Counted from the first letter of the stretch, positions 18,485 through 27,152 are shown. The stretch: 40,103 nucleotides of DNA from Acidimicrobiaceae bacterium (GCA_003136415.1 PLEI01000081.1:1-40103); one strand, 5' to 3'. Notes: generated from the letters alone by a model not told the origin. Translations and numbers: made by a program.

Positions 18485-20434
18485 GTGAGTAGTCCGCGCG
18501 CCGGCGTCGAACCCAGTCGCGAGCGAATTGTCGCACTCGTGCTGCTACTGCAGCGCGCCTTCACCGACAACCGTCCGTTGACCCAGGACGAGATCGTGCG
18601 CGACCTCAAGATTGACGAATACCCGGCGACGTCGAGGTCACCGAAGAAAGTTGGCGCCTACCTGGGCAACGACACCGCAGTGCGCCAAAAGTTCGAACGC
18701 GACAAGGCCCGCATCCGCGACCTGGGTTTTCAGATTGAGACGGTGGTACGTCCCGACGATCTCGTTGGTTACCAGATCGACCCGAGCAGCGGCTACGCCC
18801 CGCCAATCCACTTCACCCCCCAGGAGAACCGCGTGGTCGCGACCGCTCTGGGCTTTTGCGGATTCGGCAAATCGGGCGCTTTCAGCGTCTTCAACGACGG
18901 ACCCGCGGGCGACGGGGGTCTCGAGTTCTCCGCGTTCCTTACTCCGGCCATTCGTGCCATCAAGGTCCGACGGGCCGTGAGTTTCGAATACCAGTCTTCG
19001 GTGCGAAAAGTTCGCGTGGTCGAACCTCTGGAGATTCTCCACGAGGGTGGAACCTCGTACTTGGTGGCTCGCGAAGTCGGCGGCGGCATGATCAAGGGAT
19101 ACCGCTTCTCGCGAATGACGTCTATGCCAGTGGTCTTAGACGAGCGCTTTGTTGTCGACGAGGCCACGCGTGGACTCGCGGCGTCGTGGCGCCCCCAATA
19201 CCAACGGCGTCCCACGCCCATTGACGTCGTTGTCTTGACCAATCGCGACTACGCCGACTTGTTGGTGCGCCAGTACGACGGCGCGGTCGCGGCCGCGAAG
19301 AAGGACGGCCGCGTCGAAGTCGGCATCACCTTCGACAGTCCTCACGGCGCGCTGCGATTTATCCTCGAAGGGGCCGAGCGAGTGCGACTGGTCAATCCCA
19401 AGACCCTGTTGAAGGAATTGAAGGAGTGGCTGGGCCACGTCAATCGCGGTAAATCACCCGCGGCCGAGGACATCAAGTTCCCCGCGCTCGCGTCGGGCGA
19501 CGTACTTGGCCAGACCTTGCAATTGCTGCACGCCGTATACAACTCCGAGGACGGCCTGCGGGTGTCGGAACTGGCCAAGCGTTTTTCACTCGACCCCGAC
19601 CTCGTGCGCTCCATCATGGGCCGACTCGTCACCCTGGAGCCGATGGTCGACGCCTTCGATGGCGCCATGGCCTTTCCCGCCCGAGTGATCAAGGATTGCG
19701 ACGACTGGGATCACGAGGACACCGATGACTCGATCTACCGCGCCGAATTCGTCTCGGACGACGACGAGCCCTCCCCGTTCATGTGGCGCGACCTCTTTGA
19801 GCTCAACGTCGCCCTGCGCGAGGCCTCGCGCCTCTTCGAGGATCCCGCGATCTTCTCGGCGATTGAGAAGATCGAAGAGGTGACGAGTCACTTCATGCGC
19901 ATCGAATACCCCCACAATGAGCAGTTGCTCTCGGCCGTCTACGAAGCGGTGACCAGCCGCGAGCAGCTGAAAATCACCTACAACTCGGCGAGCTCTGAGA
20001 CGGCCGAGGAGCGCTGCATCGAGCCCTCCGAGGTCAAGGTCTTGAACGGCCATACCTACGTCCGCGCGTTTTGTCTGACCCGCAACGACTGGCGTACCTT
20101 CCGCGTGGACCGCATCGGGACGATTCTCGCCAAGTCGCTCATCACCGACGACCGCGGCACCGACCCCGTGAGCAATTGGTTGACGGCCGTGGGCGAGGAG
20201 GGCGACGAAGTGGTCGTCATCGTCGAGAGATACGTGCGCTACCTGTTTGAACCGCTACCGGGCGCCCAGTGGGTCTCGCTAGCCGACGGACGCCACGCGG
20301 TGCGTTTCCACGTGTCCAACTCGACGTTCTTGGACCACTTGATGCTCCTAGCGGGACCCGGTGCCGTGGTGGCGACGGAGAAATTCGCCACGGCGGGACA
20401 CGACCTGGCAGATCGGATCGCGAGCCAGTTGTAG
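18485..20434 (+). CDS. pafBC: WYL-domain transcriptional regulator, fused PafB-PafC-like
   Basis: 649 aa with two tandem HTH+WYL units (N-half RERIVALVLLLQRAFTDNRPLTQDEI...VRRAVSFEYQSSVRKVRVVEPLEI; C-half LQLLHAVYNSEDGLRVSELAKRF...REQLKITYNSASSETAEERCIEPSEVKVLNGHTYVRAFC). Confidence 0.85.
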   Translation: MSSPRAGVEPSRERIVALVLLLQRAFTDNRPLTQDEIVRDLKIDEYPATSRSPKKVGAYLGNDTAVRQKFERDKARIRDLGFQIETVVRPDDLVGYQIDPSSGYAPPIHFTPQENRVVATALGFCGFGKSGAFSVFNDGPAGDGGLEFSAFLTPAIRAIKVRRAVSFEYQSSVRKVRVVEPLEILHEGGTSYLVAREVGGGMIKGYRFSRMTSMPVVLDERFVVDEATRGLAASWRPQYQRRPTPIDVVVLTNRDYADLLVRQYDGAVAAAKKDGRVEVGITFDSPHGALRFILEGAERVRLVNPKTLLKELKEWLGHVNRGKSPAAEDIKFPALASGDVLGQTLQLLHAVYNSEDGLRVSELAKRFSLDPDLVRSIMGRLVTLEPMVDAFDGAMAFPARVIKDCDDWDHEDTDDSIYRAEFVSDDDEPSPFMWRDLFELNVALREASRLFEDPAIFSAIEKIEEVTSHFMRIEYPHNEQLLSAVYEAVTSREQLKITYNSASSETAEERCIEPSEVKVLNGHTYVRAFCLTRNDWRTFRVDRIGTILAKSLITDDRGTDPVSNWLTAVGEEGDEVVVIVERYVRYLFEPLPGAQWVSLADGRHAVRFHVSNSTFLDHLMLLAGPGAVVATEKFATAGHDLADRIASQL

Positions 20435-20463
20435 CCGACCGTTGGGCCCCGCGAGGAGGCCCG

Positions 20464-21540
20464 ATGCTGCGACTAATGGTGCGACGCTCGAGGGACGTCG
20501 ACTACTTGAGCGACGACTCGGCTCTCGAGTTGGAGGGAATCCGCGAGGGACCGGCGCAATGGTGGTTGCGGGGCGCGGGCGACGTCACTGATGCGGCGCA
20601 CGTGGCGCGGGTATTGACAACGAGCGAGCGATCCGCGGTGGTGGGTTATGACCTCATCGTGGCTGCACCCCGGCCGCTCTCGGTGCTCGTGGCGCTCGAC
20701 CCCGCGCACGCGCCAGCCGTCGTCGGCGCGCATCGTCGGGCCGTGGCCGAGGCGCTCGAGTATCTCGAACAACGCGCACTAGTGGTGCGCGACCGGCGCG
20801 GGGGAGACGATATCGAGACCCCGGCCCAGTGGTCGCACGTGGTCGCCTTCACCCACGGAGTGAATCGACACGGCGAACCCCACCTGCACGACCACGTCCT
20901 GGTGGGAGCGAGACCCGCCGGCGCGACGAACGTCCTCGACTCGCGCGCACTCTTTGCCCACGCCGCAGCCGCCGACGCGCTCTATCGCTCGTCGATGCGC
21001 GCCGAAGTGGCGCGAACCACGCCGTTTTCACCCTGGCGCTCCTTTGAAGGGGTCGAGCACGTGGCCGGACTCGACGAGGGCTATCGCGTTCTCTGGGGTG
21101 GCCACCACCTTGAGCGAGGTGTCAAACGTCACTGGACGCGAGAGGGGATCCGCGACGCGTGGGGTAGCGACCTGTCAAGGTTTGAGCCGCACGGATCTCG
21201 GCTCGTTCCCGAGCGCGAACGCGGCCGACTCGACGAACACGCATTCCAGGCGGCGCTCGAAGGTCGCCACGGCGTGGCGCGGCGTCACATTGTGGAGGCG
21301 TGGGCCAATGCCGCGACCTTCGGGCGCGATGCGAGAAGCATCACGACCAGCGTGGATGATCTCTACCCGGCGCTGCGCGGATCCCGGGGGGTGCGTGAGA
21401 CAACGCTGAGTCTCCGTGACGCGCGCATGATCGCCGAGACCAGAGAACGCGGACCGCGGCCCCTTGACGCGAGAGAAATCGACGAGTGGCGTCAGCGATC
21501 TCGGGTGCGTTCACGAGAGGGAGTCGTTCGTTCGAGGTAG
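20464..21540 (+). CDS. TrwC/MobF-type conjugative relaxase domain protein, no helicase domain
   Basis: VVGYDLIVAAPRPLSVLVALDP...AVAEALEYLEQRALVVRDRRGG...HVVAFTHGVNRHGEPHLHDHVLVGA (three-His motif)...ALYRSSMRAEVARTTPF; SD GAGGAGG 5 nt before ATG; only 358 aa. Confidence 0.85.
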   Translation: MLRLMVRRSRDVDYLSDDSALELEGIREGPAQWWLRGAGDVTDAAHVARVLTTSERSAVVGYDLIVAAPRPLSVLVALDPAHAPAVVGAHRRAVAEALEYLEQRALVVRDRRGGDDIETPAQWSHVVAFTHGVNRHGEPHLHDHVLVGARPAGATNVLDSRALFAHAAAADALYRSSMRAEVARTTPFSPWRSFEGVEHVAGLDEGYRVLWGGHHLERGVKRHWTREGIRDAWGSDLSRFEPHGSRLVPERERGRLDEHAFQAALEGRHGVARRHIVEAWANAATFGRDARSITTSVDDLYPALRGSRGVRETTLSLRDARMIAETRERGPRPLDAREIDEWRQRSRVRSREGVVRSR

Positions 21541-22799
21541 CGACGAAATCGTGGATCGGCGTAAGAGGGGGTGAGTTCGATCCACCGGAGATCTTTTTTC
21601 TCGGTGAGCCCGAGGGCATAACCAGCTCGCCCGCGCGCGACGTCGCTGAGCGTCGCGTTGTCGCGCTCGACCCAGGATCGTGAATACCCTTCGCTTCGTC
21701 CTCGCCGCGAGTGTTGCACGTTGGGCGACTCGACGAGCGACCGACCGGCTAGTTGTTGGACCATCTCCAACGTGGTGCGATCGGCAATGCCGGGCAAGAT
21801 CACCGTGGTGGGGAAGAGCGAGAGGAAGCCGTCGGCGTTGTTGCCCCACCGACTCCTGGCTTGACTCAAGTCTTGTAAACACGCGAGCGTGACGACGCCC
21901 TGCCCTCCTCCTTCGGAGACGACGCTGGCGAGGCGCGGCAGTGGTGCCACGTTGGCGAGTTCATCCAACGCCAACAACAGTCGCGCGCCTTCATGATGGC
22001 GGTCGTAGGTGGCGTGAACTACCTCTTCAATCATCCCGACCACGAGCGGTACGGTGACCGCTTGGTAGCGGCTGGGCGAGACGATGTGGAGCTGATGCGG
22101 ACCGCTCAAAAACTCGTTGACGTCGAGGGGGGATTCGCGCGCCGACGCTCGTGCGGCGTCGGTGCGCATCCCGGCGAAGAGTCCCGATGCGGTCGACCAA
22201 ATCCCTGATCGCTCCCGCTCTTCGGTTGCCAGGACGCCGCCCAGCAGCGTCACCGAGGCGTGGGCGTCGCCGTAGCGGGCCGTGAGTTCTTGGACGACGT
22301 CCTCGGCGTTGCGAGCGTCGACGCGAGAGGCCAATTGCCCCAAGGATTCTCCCCTCAGAGCGGCACCGTGCAACAGGGGCGCAATCAATGCGCCGGCGCG
22401 TTCGTTCCAGTGTGATTCGCCCTCGTCGAGGTGGCGTCGTCGACTCACGTCAACGAGGCTGCGCGCCGCGAGAACTGCACCGTCCCACGTGGTGGCTTGT
22501 CGAATGGGTGAGTAGCCCACGCGTCGCGCGCCCGGCGGTGTCGAAACGGTGCCCGAGGGATCGAAGAGCAACGTCACACCATCGTGTCGCGCGCCAGCCA
22601 TCGCGCGCACGACGTCATCTTTGGTCGACGTGATGATTGATGATCGCGACGTCATCAACAGGTTCGGAATGATGAGTGAAGATGTTTTTCCACTGCGGCT
22701 CGGACCCAACACCAACGTCGAACGTTGCGCGCCACTCGACACATCGTGTTGTTGTGCGCGTCCGAGATAGATACCGTGATCGAGTGTCACGATGAACAA
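21492..22799 (-). CDS. VirD4/TraG/TraD-like coupling-protein ATPase (TM-less N-terminus)
   Basis: Walker A LVLGPSRSGKTSSLIIPNLL, Walker B RLLLALDELANVAPLPRLASVVSEGGGQGVVTLACLQDLSQARSRWG; no predicted TM segment before Walker A. Start codon uncertain (TTG 22799 or in-frame GTG about 22790). Confidence 0.85.
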   Translation of the reverse strand: MFIVTLDHGIYLGRAQQHDVSSGAQRSTLVLGPSRSGKTSSLIIPNLLMTSRSSIITSTKDDVVRAMAGARHDGVTLLFDPSGTVSTPPGARRVGYSPIRQATTWDGAVLAARSLVDVSRRRHLDEGESHWNERAGALIAPLLHGAALRGESLGQLASRVDARNAEDVVQELTARYGDAHASVTLLGGVLATEERERSGIWSTASGLFAGMRTDAARASARESPLDVNEFLSGPHQLHIVSPSRYQAVTVPLVVGMIEEVVHATYDRHHEGARLLLALDELANVAPLPRLASVVSEGGGQGVVTLACLQDLSQARSRWGNNADGFLSLFPTTVILPGIADRTTLEMVQQLAGRSLVESPNVQHSRRGRSEGYSRSWVERDNATLSDVARGRAGYALGLTEKKDLRWIELTPSYADPRFRRYLERTTPSRERTRDR

Positions 22800-22888
22800 C
22801 GGTTGGAGAAAATGTTGAGGATGCTTGACATTGGTGCGTAAAGCGAGTGGACTTTAAGTGTCCTTTGCGGAGGGGACGCGAACACGAA

Positions 22889-22907
22889 AGTTATTTTTGA
22901 AATAACT
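22889..22907. repeat. Perfect inverted repeat AGTTATTT-TTG-AAATAACT
   Basis: Read directly; in the intergenic region between divergent T4CP-like and Lys/Ala-repeat genes. Confidence 0.8.
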
Positions 22908-22977
22908 GAGTGGTGCTCTTCGCAAATGACCGTGCACTGCGAGCAGTCGTCGTACAGCTGGGAAGCTGGGTGACACA

Positions 22978-22998
22978 TGATCGAGTACATGTCGATCA
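22978..22998. repeat. Perfect inverted repeat TGATCGA-GTACATG-TCGATCA
   Basis: Read directly, upstream of the Lys/Ala-repeat gene. Confidence 0.8.
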
Positions 22999-23016
22999 AG
23001 GCGGTACCGACAACGA

Positions 23017-23035
23017 GGTCACCACGATGGTGACC
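23017..23035. repeat. Perfect inverted repeat GGTCACC-ACGAT-GGTGACC
   Basis: Read directly, 45 bp upstream of the GTG start at 23080. Confidence 0.8.
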
Positions 23036-23079
23036 ACGAGGTCCCAATTTGATTCAACGTTGAAACCCAAGGAGGGAAA

Positions 23080-23403
23080 GTGGCACTAGCCGCGAAGAAG
23101 GCCGTAGCCAAGAAGGCTCCTGCGAAGAAGGCAGTAGCAAAGAAGGCTCCCGCTAAGAAGGCCGCCGCCAAGAAGGCTCCGGCCAAGAAGGCTGTAGCCA
23201 AGAAGGCCGTAGCCAAGAAGGCTCCCGCCAAGAGGGCCGTAGCGAAGAAGGCTCCGGCCAAGAAGGCCGCCGCCAAGAAGGCTCCGGCCAAGAAGGCCGT
23301 AGCGAAGAAGGCTGTAGCCAAGAAGGCTCCCGCCAAGAGGGCCGTAGCCAAGAAGGCTCCGGCCCGCAAGGCAGCAGCTAAGAGGGCTTCCGCTAGGAAG
23401 TAG
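23080..23403 (+). CDS. Lys/Ala-rich pentapeptide-repeat protein, histone H1-like
   Basis: (A)KKA[PVA]AKKA... repeats over 107 aa; SD AAGGAGGG before GTG; followed by a strong terminator. Confidence 0.88.
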   Translation: MALAAKKAVAKKAPAKKAVAKKAPAKKAAAKKAPAKKAVAKKAVAKKAPAKRAVAKKAPAKKAAAKKAPAKKAVAKKAVAKKAPAKRAVAKKAPARKAAAKRASARK

Positions 23404-23440
23404 TGGAACCGCGAGAACGCCCTCGATCGAGGGTGTGAGG

Positions 23441-23476
23441 ATCGAGGGGGTCGAAAGGCCCCCTCGATTTCTTTTA
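23441..23476 (+). terminator. Rho-independent terminator of the Lys/Ala-repeat gene
   Basis: ATCGAGGGGGTC-GAAA-GGCCCCCTCGAT stem (12 bp with one G.U, GNRA loop) followed by TTCTTTT. Confidence 0.92.
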
Positions 23477-24028
23477 GTTGGCGAAGTCGTCGGGTTCGTC
23501 GACGTCGTAGCGCCAGGGACTGTTGAACTCCACGTGAACTTCAATTCCGAGACGCCGCGCCTCGCGTTGATGCGCCAGCGCTGAATTTGTTCCGAAGAAG
23601 AAAGTGAAATCGAGTCCGGTCGGTAACGCCAACACATTGGTGCCAGTGCGGTGAGAGTCGGCGACCACGGTGATTCCAGGAGCGGGGTCGAATTCGCCCA
23701 GCCCCGCGGGGTCCCGCAAGTCTCCGTGGGCGATCACGATTCGCTCAAAGGAATCCGAGAGGAGTCGGTACGAGTAGGTCACGGCCTCGTTGAGATTGGT
23801 CGAGCTCGACTCGATCACCTGAGCTCCTCGTTCGAGCGCGAAGACGACAACGTCGGGGGATTCGCACGCCACGAACAGAGCACGCGGAGTAGAGGCCCTC
23901 AGGACCCGATCGGCCAAGGAGCGAGCCACGTCGTCGACTCCGGATACTCCGGCAACTCGCAACCGGCTCTTTGCGACGCGGAAGCCCTTCAGTGGGACCA
24001 ATATCGCGAGGTTCTCCACCGGGTTCAT
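23474..24028 (-). CDS. cofC: 2-phospho-L-lactate/phosphoenolpyruvate guanylyltransferase (F420 biosynthesis)
   Basis: [24 protein letters not shown]...[14 protein letters not shown]...[17 protein letters not shown]...[10 protein letters not shown]; start may be the in-frame GTG at 24019. Confidence 0.88.
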   Translation of the reverse strand: MNPVENLAILVPLKGFRVAKSRLRVAGVSGVDDVARSLADRVLRASTPRALFVACESPDVVVFALERGAQVIESSSTNLNEAVTYSYRLLSDSFERIVIAHGDLRDPAGLGEFDPAPGITVVADSHRTGTNVLALPTGLDFTFFFGTNSALAHQREARRLGIEVHVEFNSPWRYDVDEPDDFAN

Positions 24029-24137
24029 ACTAGAAGGTCGCCGAGGCGTTACGTCAGCGTGAATGATGGGGAAGTAGACCTCAAAAAGCCTGTTGGACAG
24101 GGGCCAATCACGTCCAAAAGACTATGATTTCTAGTTA

Positions 24138-26159
24138 ATGACGTCACTGCTATCGGTAAACAATCTCTCGGTCCAGTTCGCCGTACAGAAGAACTTCGTG
24201 ACCGCCGTCGACGACTTTTCGTTGAACGTGGAGCCGGGAGAATGTGTCGGCCTAGTGGGCGAGTCTGGTTGTGGCAAGACGACGTCGGGTCTGGCCATTA
24301 TGCGACTCCTGCCCAACAACGGCAAGATTTCTTCGGGGAGTGTCTACCTCAATGGCGTCGACCTCGCATCTCTAAGTGAAGTAGAGATGCTAAAGCACCG
24401 TGGCAATTCGGTGGCCCTTATTCCTCAAGACCCCATGAGCTCGCTCAATCCCACGATGAAGATTGGCCGCCAGATCGGTGAGGGCCTGAGGATTCATAAT
24501 GGGGCGAGTGACGCCGAGGCGCGAAAGCGCGCTCTCGAAGTCCTCGAAATGGTCGAAATGCCCCGACCCGCTGAGCGACTCGACCAGTACCCTTTCGAAC
24601 TGTCGGGCGGACTACGCCAACGAGTCATCATCGCTATGGGACTGACGTGCAGTCCGACGTTGTTGATTGCCGACGAGCCCACTACTGCCCTCGACGTCAC
24701 CATTCAGGCCCAGATCCTCGACATCCTCGACAATCTGCGTAGCGAGCTGAAAATGGCGATGCTCCTCATTACCCACGACATGGGGGTCATCGCGGGCCGC
24801 ACCGATCGAGTGGTCGTCATGTACGCGGGTAAGAAGGCGGAAGAAGCGTCTACCGACGAATTGTTCCATGAGATGCGTCATCCCTACACGCAAGCACTCC
24901 TCGCTTCGATGCCGAGCATGGAGAAGACCGGTAAGCACGAGTTGTCGTCGATCGCGGGCATGCCGCCCAACCTCCAGAAGCAGATTGTTGGTTGTCGCTT
25001 CGCTCCGCGATGCTCGTTCGCCACTGATCAGTGCCGACAGCAAGAGCCGCCGCTCGAGGGAACGGGCGATCACCACTTCGCCTGTTTTCACCCTACGTCG
25101 GGTCCCCAGCCAGTCCAAGTGTACGCAGCGGATACGGTGGCTCAAGAATTCAAGGCGAAGAAGGAGTTGTTGCGCGCCAACGGACTCGTGAAGGAGTTTG
25201 ACATCAAGGGCGGCGTCGTACGCCACAAGGTGGGCGCGATTCACGCGGTCTCCGACGTCACCTTCTCGCTATACGAGGGCGAGACTTTTGGTCTCGTGGG
25301 TGAGTCGGGCTGCGGAAAAACCACGATTGGTCGGATGCTGGTGGGACTGGAGACTTTGACTGCGGGAGAAGTGTATTTTGACGGAGAACTAGTGAGCGCG
25401 AAGGGGCACAAGCCGACGCGCCAATCCCGTCGTGATCGACAAATGATGTTTCAGGACCCCTATGCGTCGCTGAATCCCCGAATGAAAGTCGCCCAAATCC
25501 TGGGCGAGCCGCTGGCGATCCAACACGTGGGTTCAAGGGCGGAACAAGCGCAACGCGTGAGCGAATTGCTTTCTTCGGTCGGCCTCGAACCCCAAGTGGC
25601 CGACCGCTACCCCCACGAGTTCTCGGGAGGCCAGCGCCAACGAATCGGACTGGCGCGAGCTCTCGCGCTCAACCCGCGGCTGATTGTCGCTGACGAGCCG
25701 GTGTCCGCACTCGACGTCTCGGTGCAGGCGCAGATTCTGAACCTCATGAAGGAACTTCAGATCCAGTACCGCATGTCCTACGTCATGGTGAGCCACGACC
25801 TTGCCGTGGTGTATTACATGGCCGACACGATTGCCGTGATGTATTTGGGCAAGATCGTCGAAATCGGCGACGCCGAGTCGGTCTTTCGATCCCCGGCGCA
25901 CCCCTACACGCAGGGCCTCCTCGACGCGGTACCAATTCCTGATCCGGCACGAGCGCGGGCTCGCCGTGGCGTTCGGGTGGCGGGTGAGTTGCCGTCCGCG
26001 GTGAATCCACCCTCAGGGTGCCGATTCCGTACGCGCTGTCCGAATGCTCAAGAGATCTGCTCGCAAGAGGAGCCCCAATTTCGATCGTTTGGCGACCGTC
26101 AAGAAGCCGCGTGTCACTTCCCGATGAAGACGCCGGTCAGCTTGTCGACTCTCGCCTAA
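24138..26159 (+). CDS. Oligopeptide/dipeptide ABC transporter, fused DppD-DppF ATP-binding protein
   Basis: Two ABC cassettes (GLVGESGCGKTTSGLAIMRLL ... GLVGESGCGKTTIGRMLVGLE), two signature motifs (LSGGLRQRVIIA, FSGGQRQRIGLA) and Opp-type C-terminal cysteine motifs. Confidence 0.96.
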   Translation: MTSLLSVNNLSVQFAVQKNFVTAVDDFSLNVEPGECVGLVGESGCGKTTSGLAIMRLLPNNGKISSGSVYLNGVDLASLSEVEMLKHRGNSVALIPQDPMSSLNPTMKIGRQIGEGLRIHNGASDAEARKRALEVLEMVEMPRPAERLDQYPFELSGGLRQRVIIAMGLTCSPTLLIADEPTTALDVTIQAQILDILDNLRSELKMAMLLITHDMGVIAGRTDRVVVMYAGKKAEEASTDELFHEMRHPYTQALLASMPSMEKTGKHELSSIAGMPPNLQKQIVGCRFAPRCSFATDQCRQQEPPLEGTGDHHFACFHPTSGPQPVQVYAADTVAQEFKAKKELLRANGLVKEFDIKGGVVRHKVGAIHAVSDVTFSLYEGETFGLVGESGCGKTTIGRMLVGLETLTAGEVYFDGELVSAKGHKPTRQSRRDRQMMFQDPYASLNPRMKVAQILGEPLAIQHVGSRAEQAQRVSELLSSVGLEPQVADRYPHEFSGGQRQRIGLARALALNPRLIVADEPVSALDVSVQAQILNLMKELQIQYRMSYVMVSHDLAVVYYMADTIAVMYLGKIVEIGDAESVFRSPAHPYTQGLLDAVPIPDPARARARRGVRVAGELPSAVNPPSGCRFRTRCPNAQEICSQEEPQFRSFGDRQEAACHFPMKTPVSLSTLA

Positions 26160-26207
26160 GCGCGACGCAGTCGCCCCACGACCACTCTTTTCGCCGTGCG
26201 AAGTCGA

Positions 26208-27152
26208 CTAGCGCTCGAGAAGTCGAACTTCGAATGCGTCACGCAGGGCCTCACCGATGTAGGTGATCGCCACGATGACCAGAATGAAAATGGCCGCCAG
26301 CGGGTAGACCTGCCACCAATAGAACGGCTGCTGCTGGGCCGCATTGTTCAACATCGTGCCCCAGTCAGTCGCGGGGGAGGGAATGCCCAGTCCTAGGTAG
26401 CCCAACGTCGTCAGAAACAAGATTGCGTCGGCGACCGCGAACGAGGCGACCGTCACGATGTTGCTGACGGAGTTGGGAAAGACGTGGCGACGGATGATGT
26501 GCCACCCACCGGCGCCCATCGCCCTCGCGGCCTGCGTGTACTCGAGTTCCTTGATGACCAGGGCGTCACTTCGGATGATACGCGCATTGGCAAACCATCC
26601 AATGGAGCCGATAATTATGATCAAACTCGCCGCCGTTCGCGGGAAGATGGTGATCAGTGTCAGGAGCAAAAAGATAAGCGGAATCGAGAGCAGCGCGTCG
26701 AGCAGACGCATGAGGGTTGCGTCGATGGCTCCGCCCAGGTAGCCCGACACCATGCCGTAGATGGTGCCGACGACAATGGTGATGAAACCCGCGAGCATTC
26801 CTAACGACATGGAATACTCTCCGCCGAACATGATACGACCAAGTTCGTCGTAGCCCGAATTGTCCGTTCCCAAGAAGTGGTGAAGTGAAGGTGGAGCATT
26901 TTGTGTTTGAAAGAGGGCCTGGGCCTGATTCGTCTGGTTCGTGTGCCACAAGAGGGGACCGAAAAAGCAGAAAAGAACAATCGCGGCGAGGTAGATCACT
27001 GACGCGATGGCCAATTTGTTTTGGAGAAAGATCCGAAGCCGTTGCCGCCACAAAGGAAGAATGGCCGATTCTACTGCTACGTTCGTCGGCGACGAAGGTT
27101 CATCACGACCGGCGTTGGCAAAAGTTGGGAGTTCCCCGTACTGAGTCATCAC
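26208..27152 (-). CDS. Oligopeptide ABC transporter permease (DppC-like)
   Basis: FLQNKLAIASVIYLAAIVLFCFFGPLLW...HHFLGTDNSGYDELGRIMFGGEYSMSLGML; GTGA overlap with the upstream permease. Confidence 0.94.
   Translation of the reverse strand: MMTQYGELPTFANAGRDEPSSPTNVAVESAILPLWRQRLRIFLQNKLAIASVIYLAAIVLFCFFGPLLWHTNQTNQAQALFQTQNAPPSLHHFLGTDNSGYDELGRIMFGGEYSMSLGMLAGFITIVVGTIYGMVSGYLGGAIDATLMRLLDALLSIPLIFLLLTLITIFPRTAASLIIIIGSIGWFANARIIRSDALVIKELEYTQAARAMGAGGWHIIRRHVFPNSVSNIVTVASFAVADAILFLTTLGYLGLGIPSPATDWGTMLNNAAQQQPFYWWQVYPLAAIFILVIVAITYIGEALRDAFEVRLLER

Noticed and set aside
20464-22799. Integrated conjugative element or prophage
   Set aside because: No integrase, T4SS, att repeats or tRNA insertion site seen; flanks are ordinary chromosomal genes.
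23019-23369. Minus-strand ORF ([11 protein letters not shown] repeats) opposite the Lys/Ala-repeat gene
   Set aside because: Mirror translation of the same 15-bp repeats; the plus strand has SD, start and terminator.
23080-23403. CRISPR array or satellite interpretation of the 15-bp repeats
   Set aside because: Repeats are contiguous, codon-phased and encode AKKAP pentapeptides; there are no spacers.
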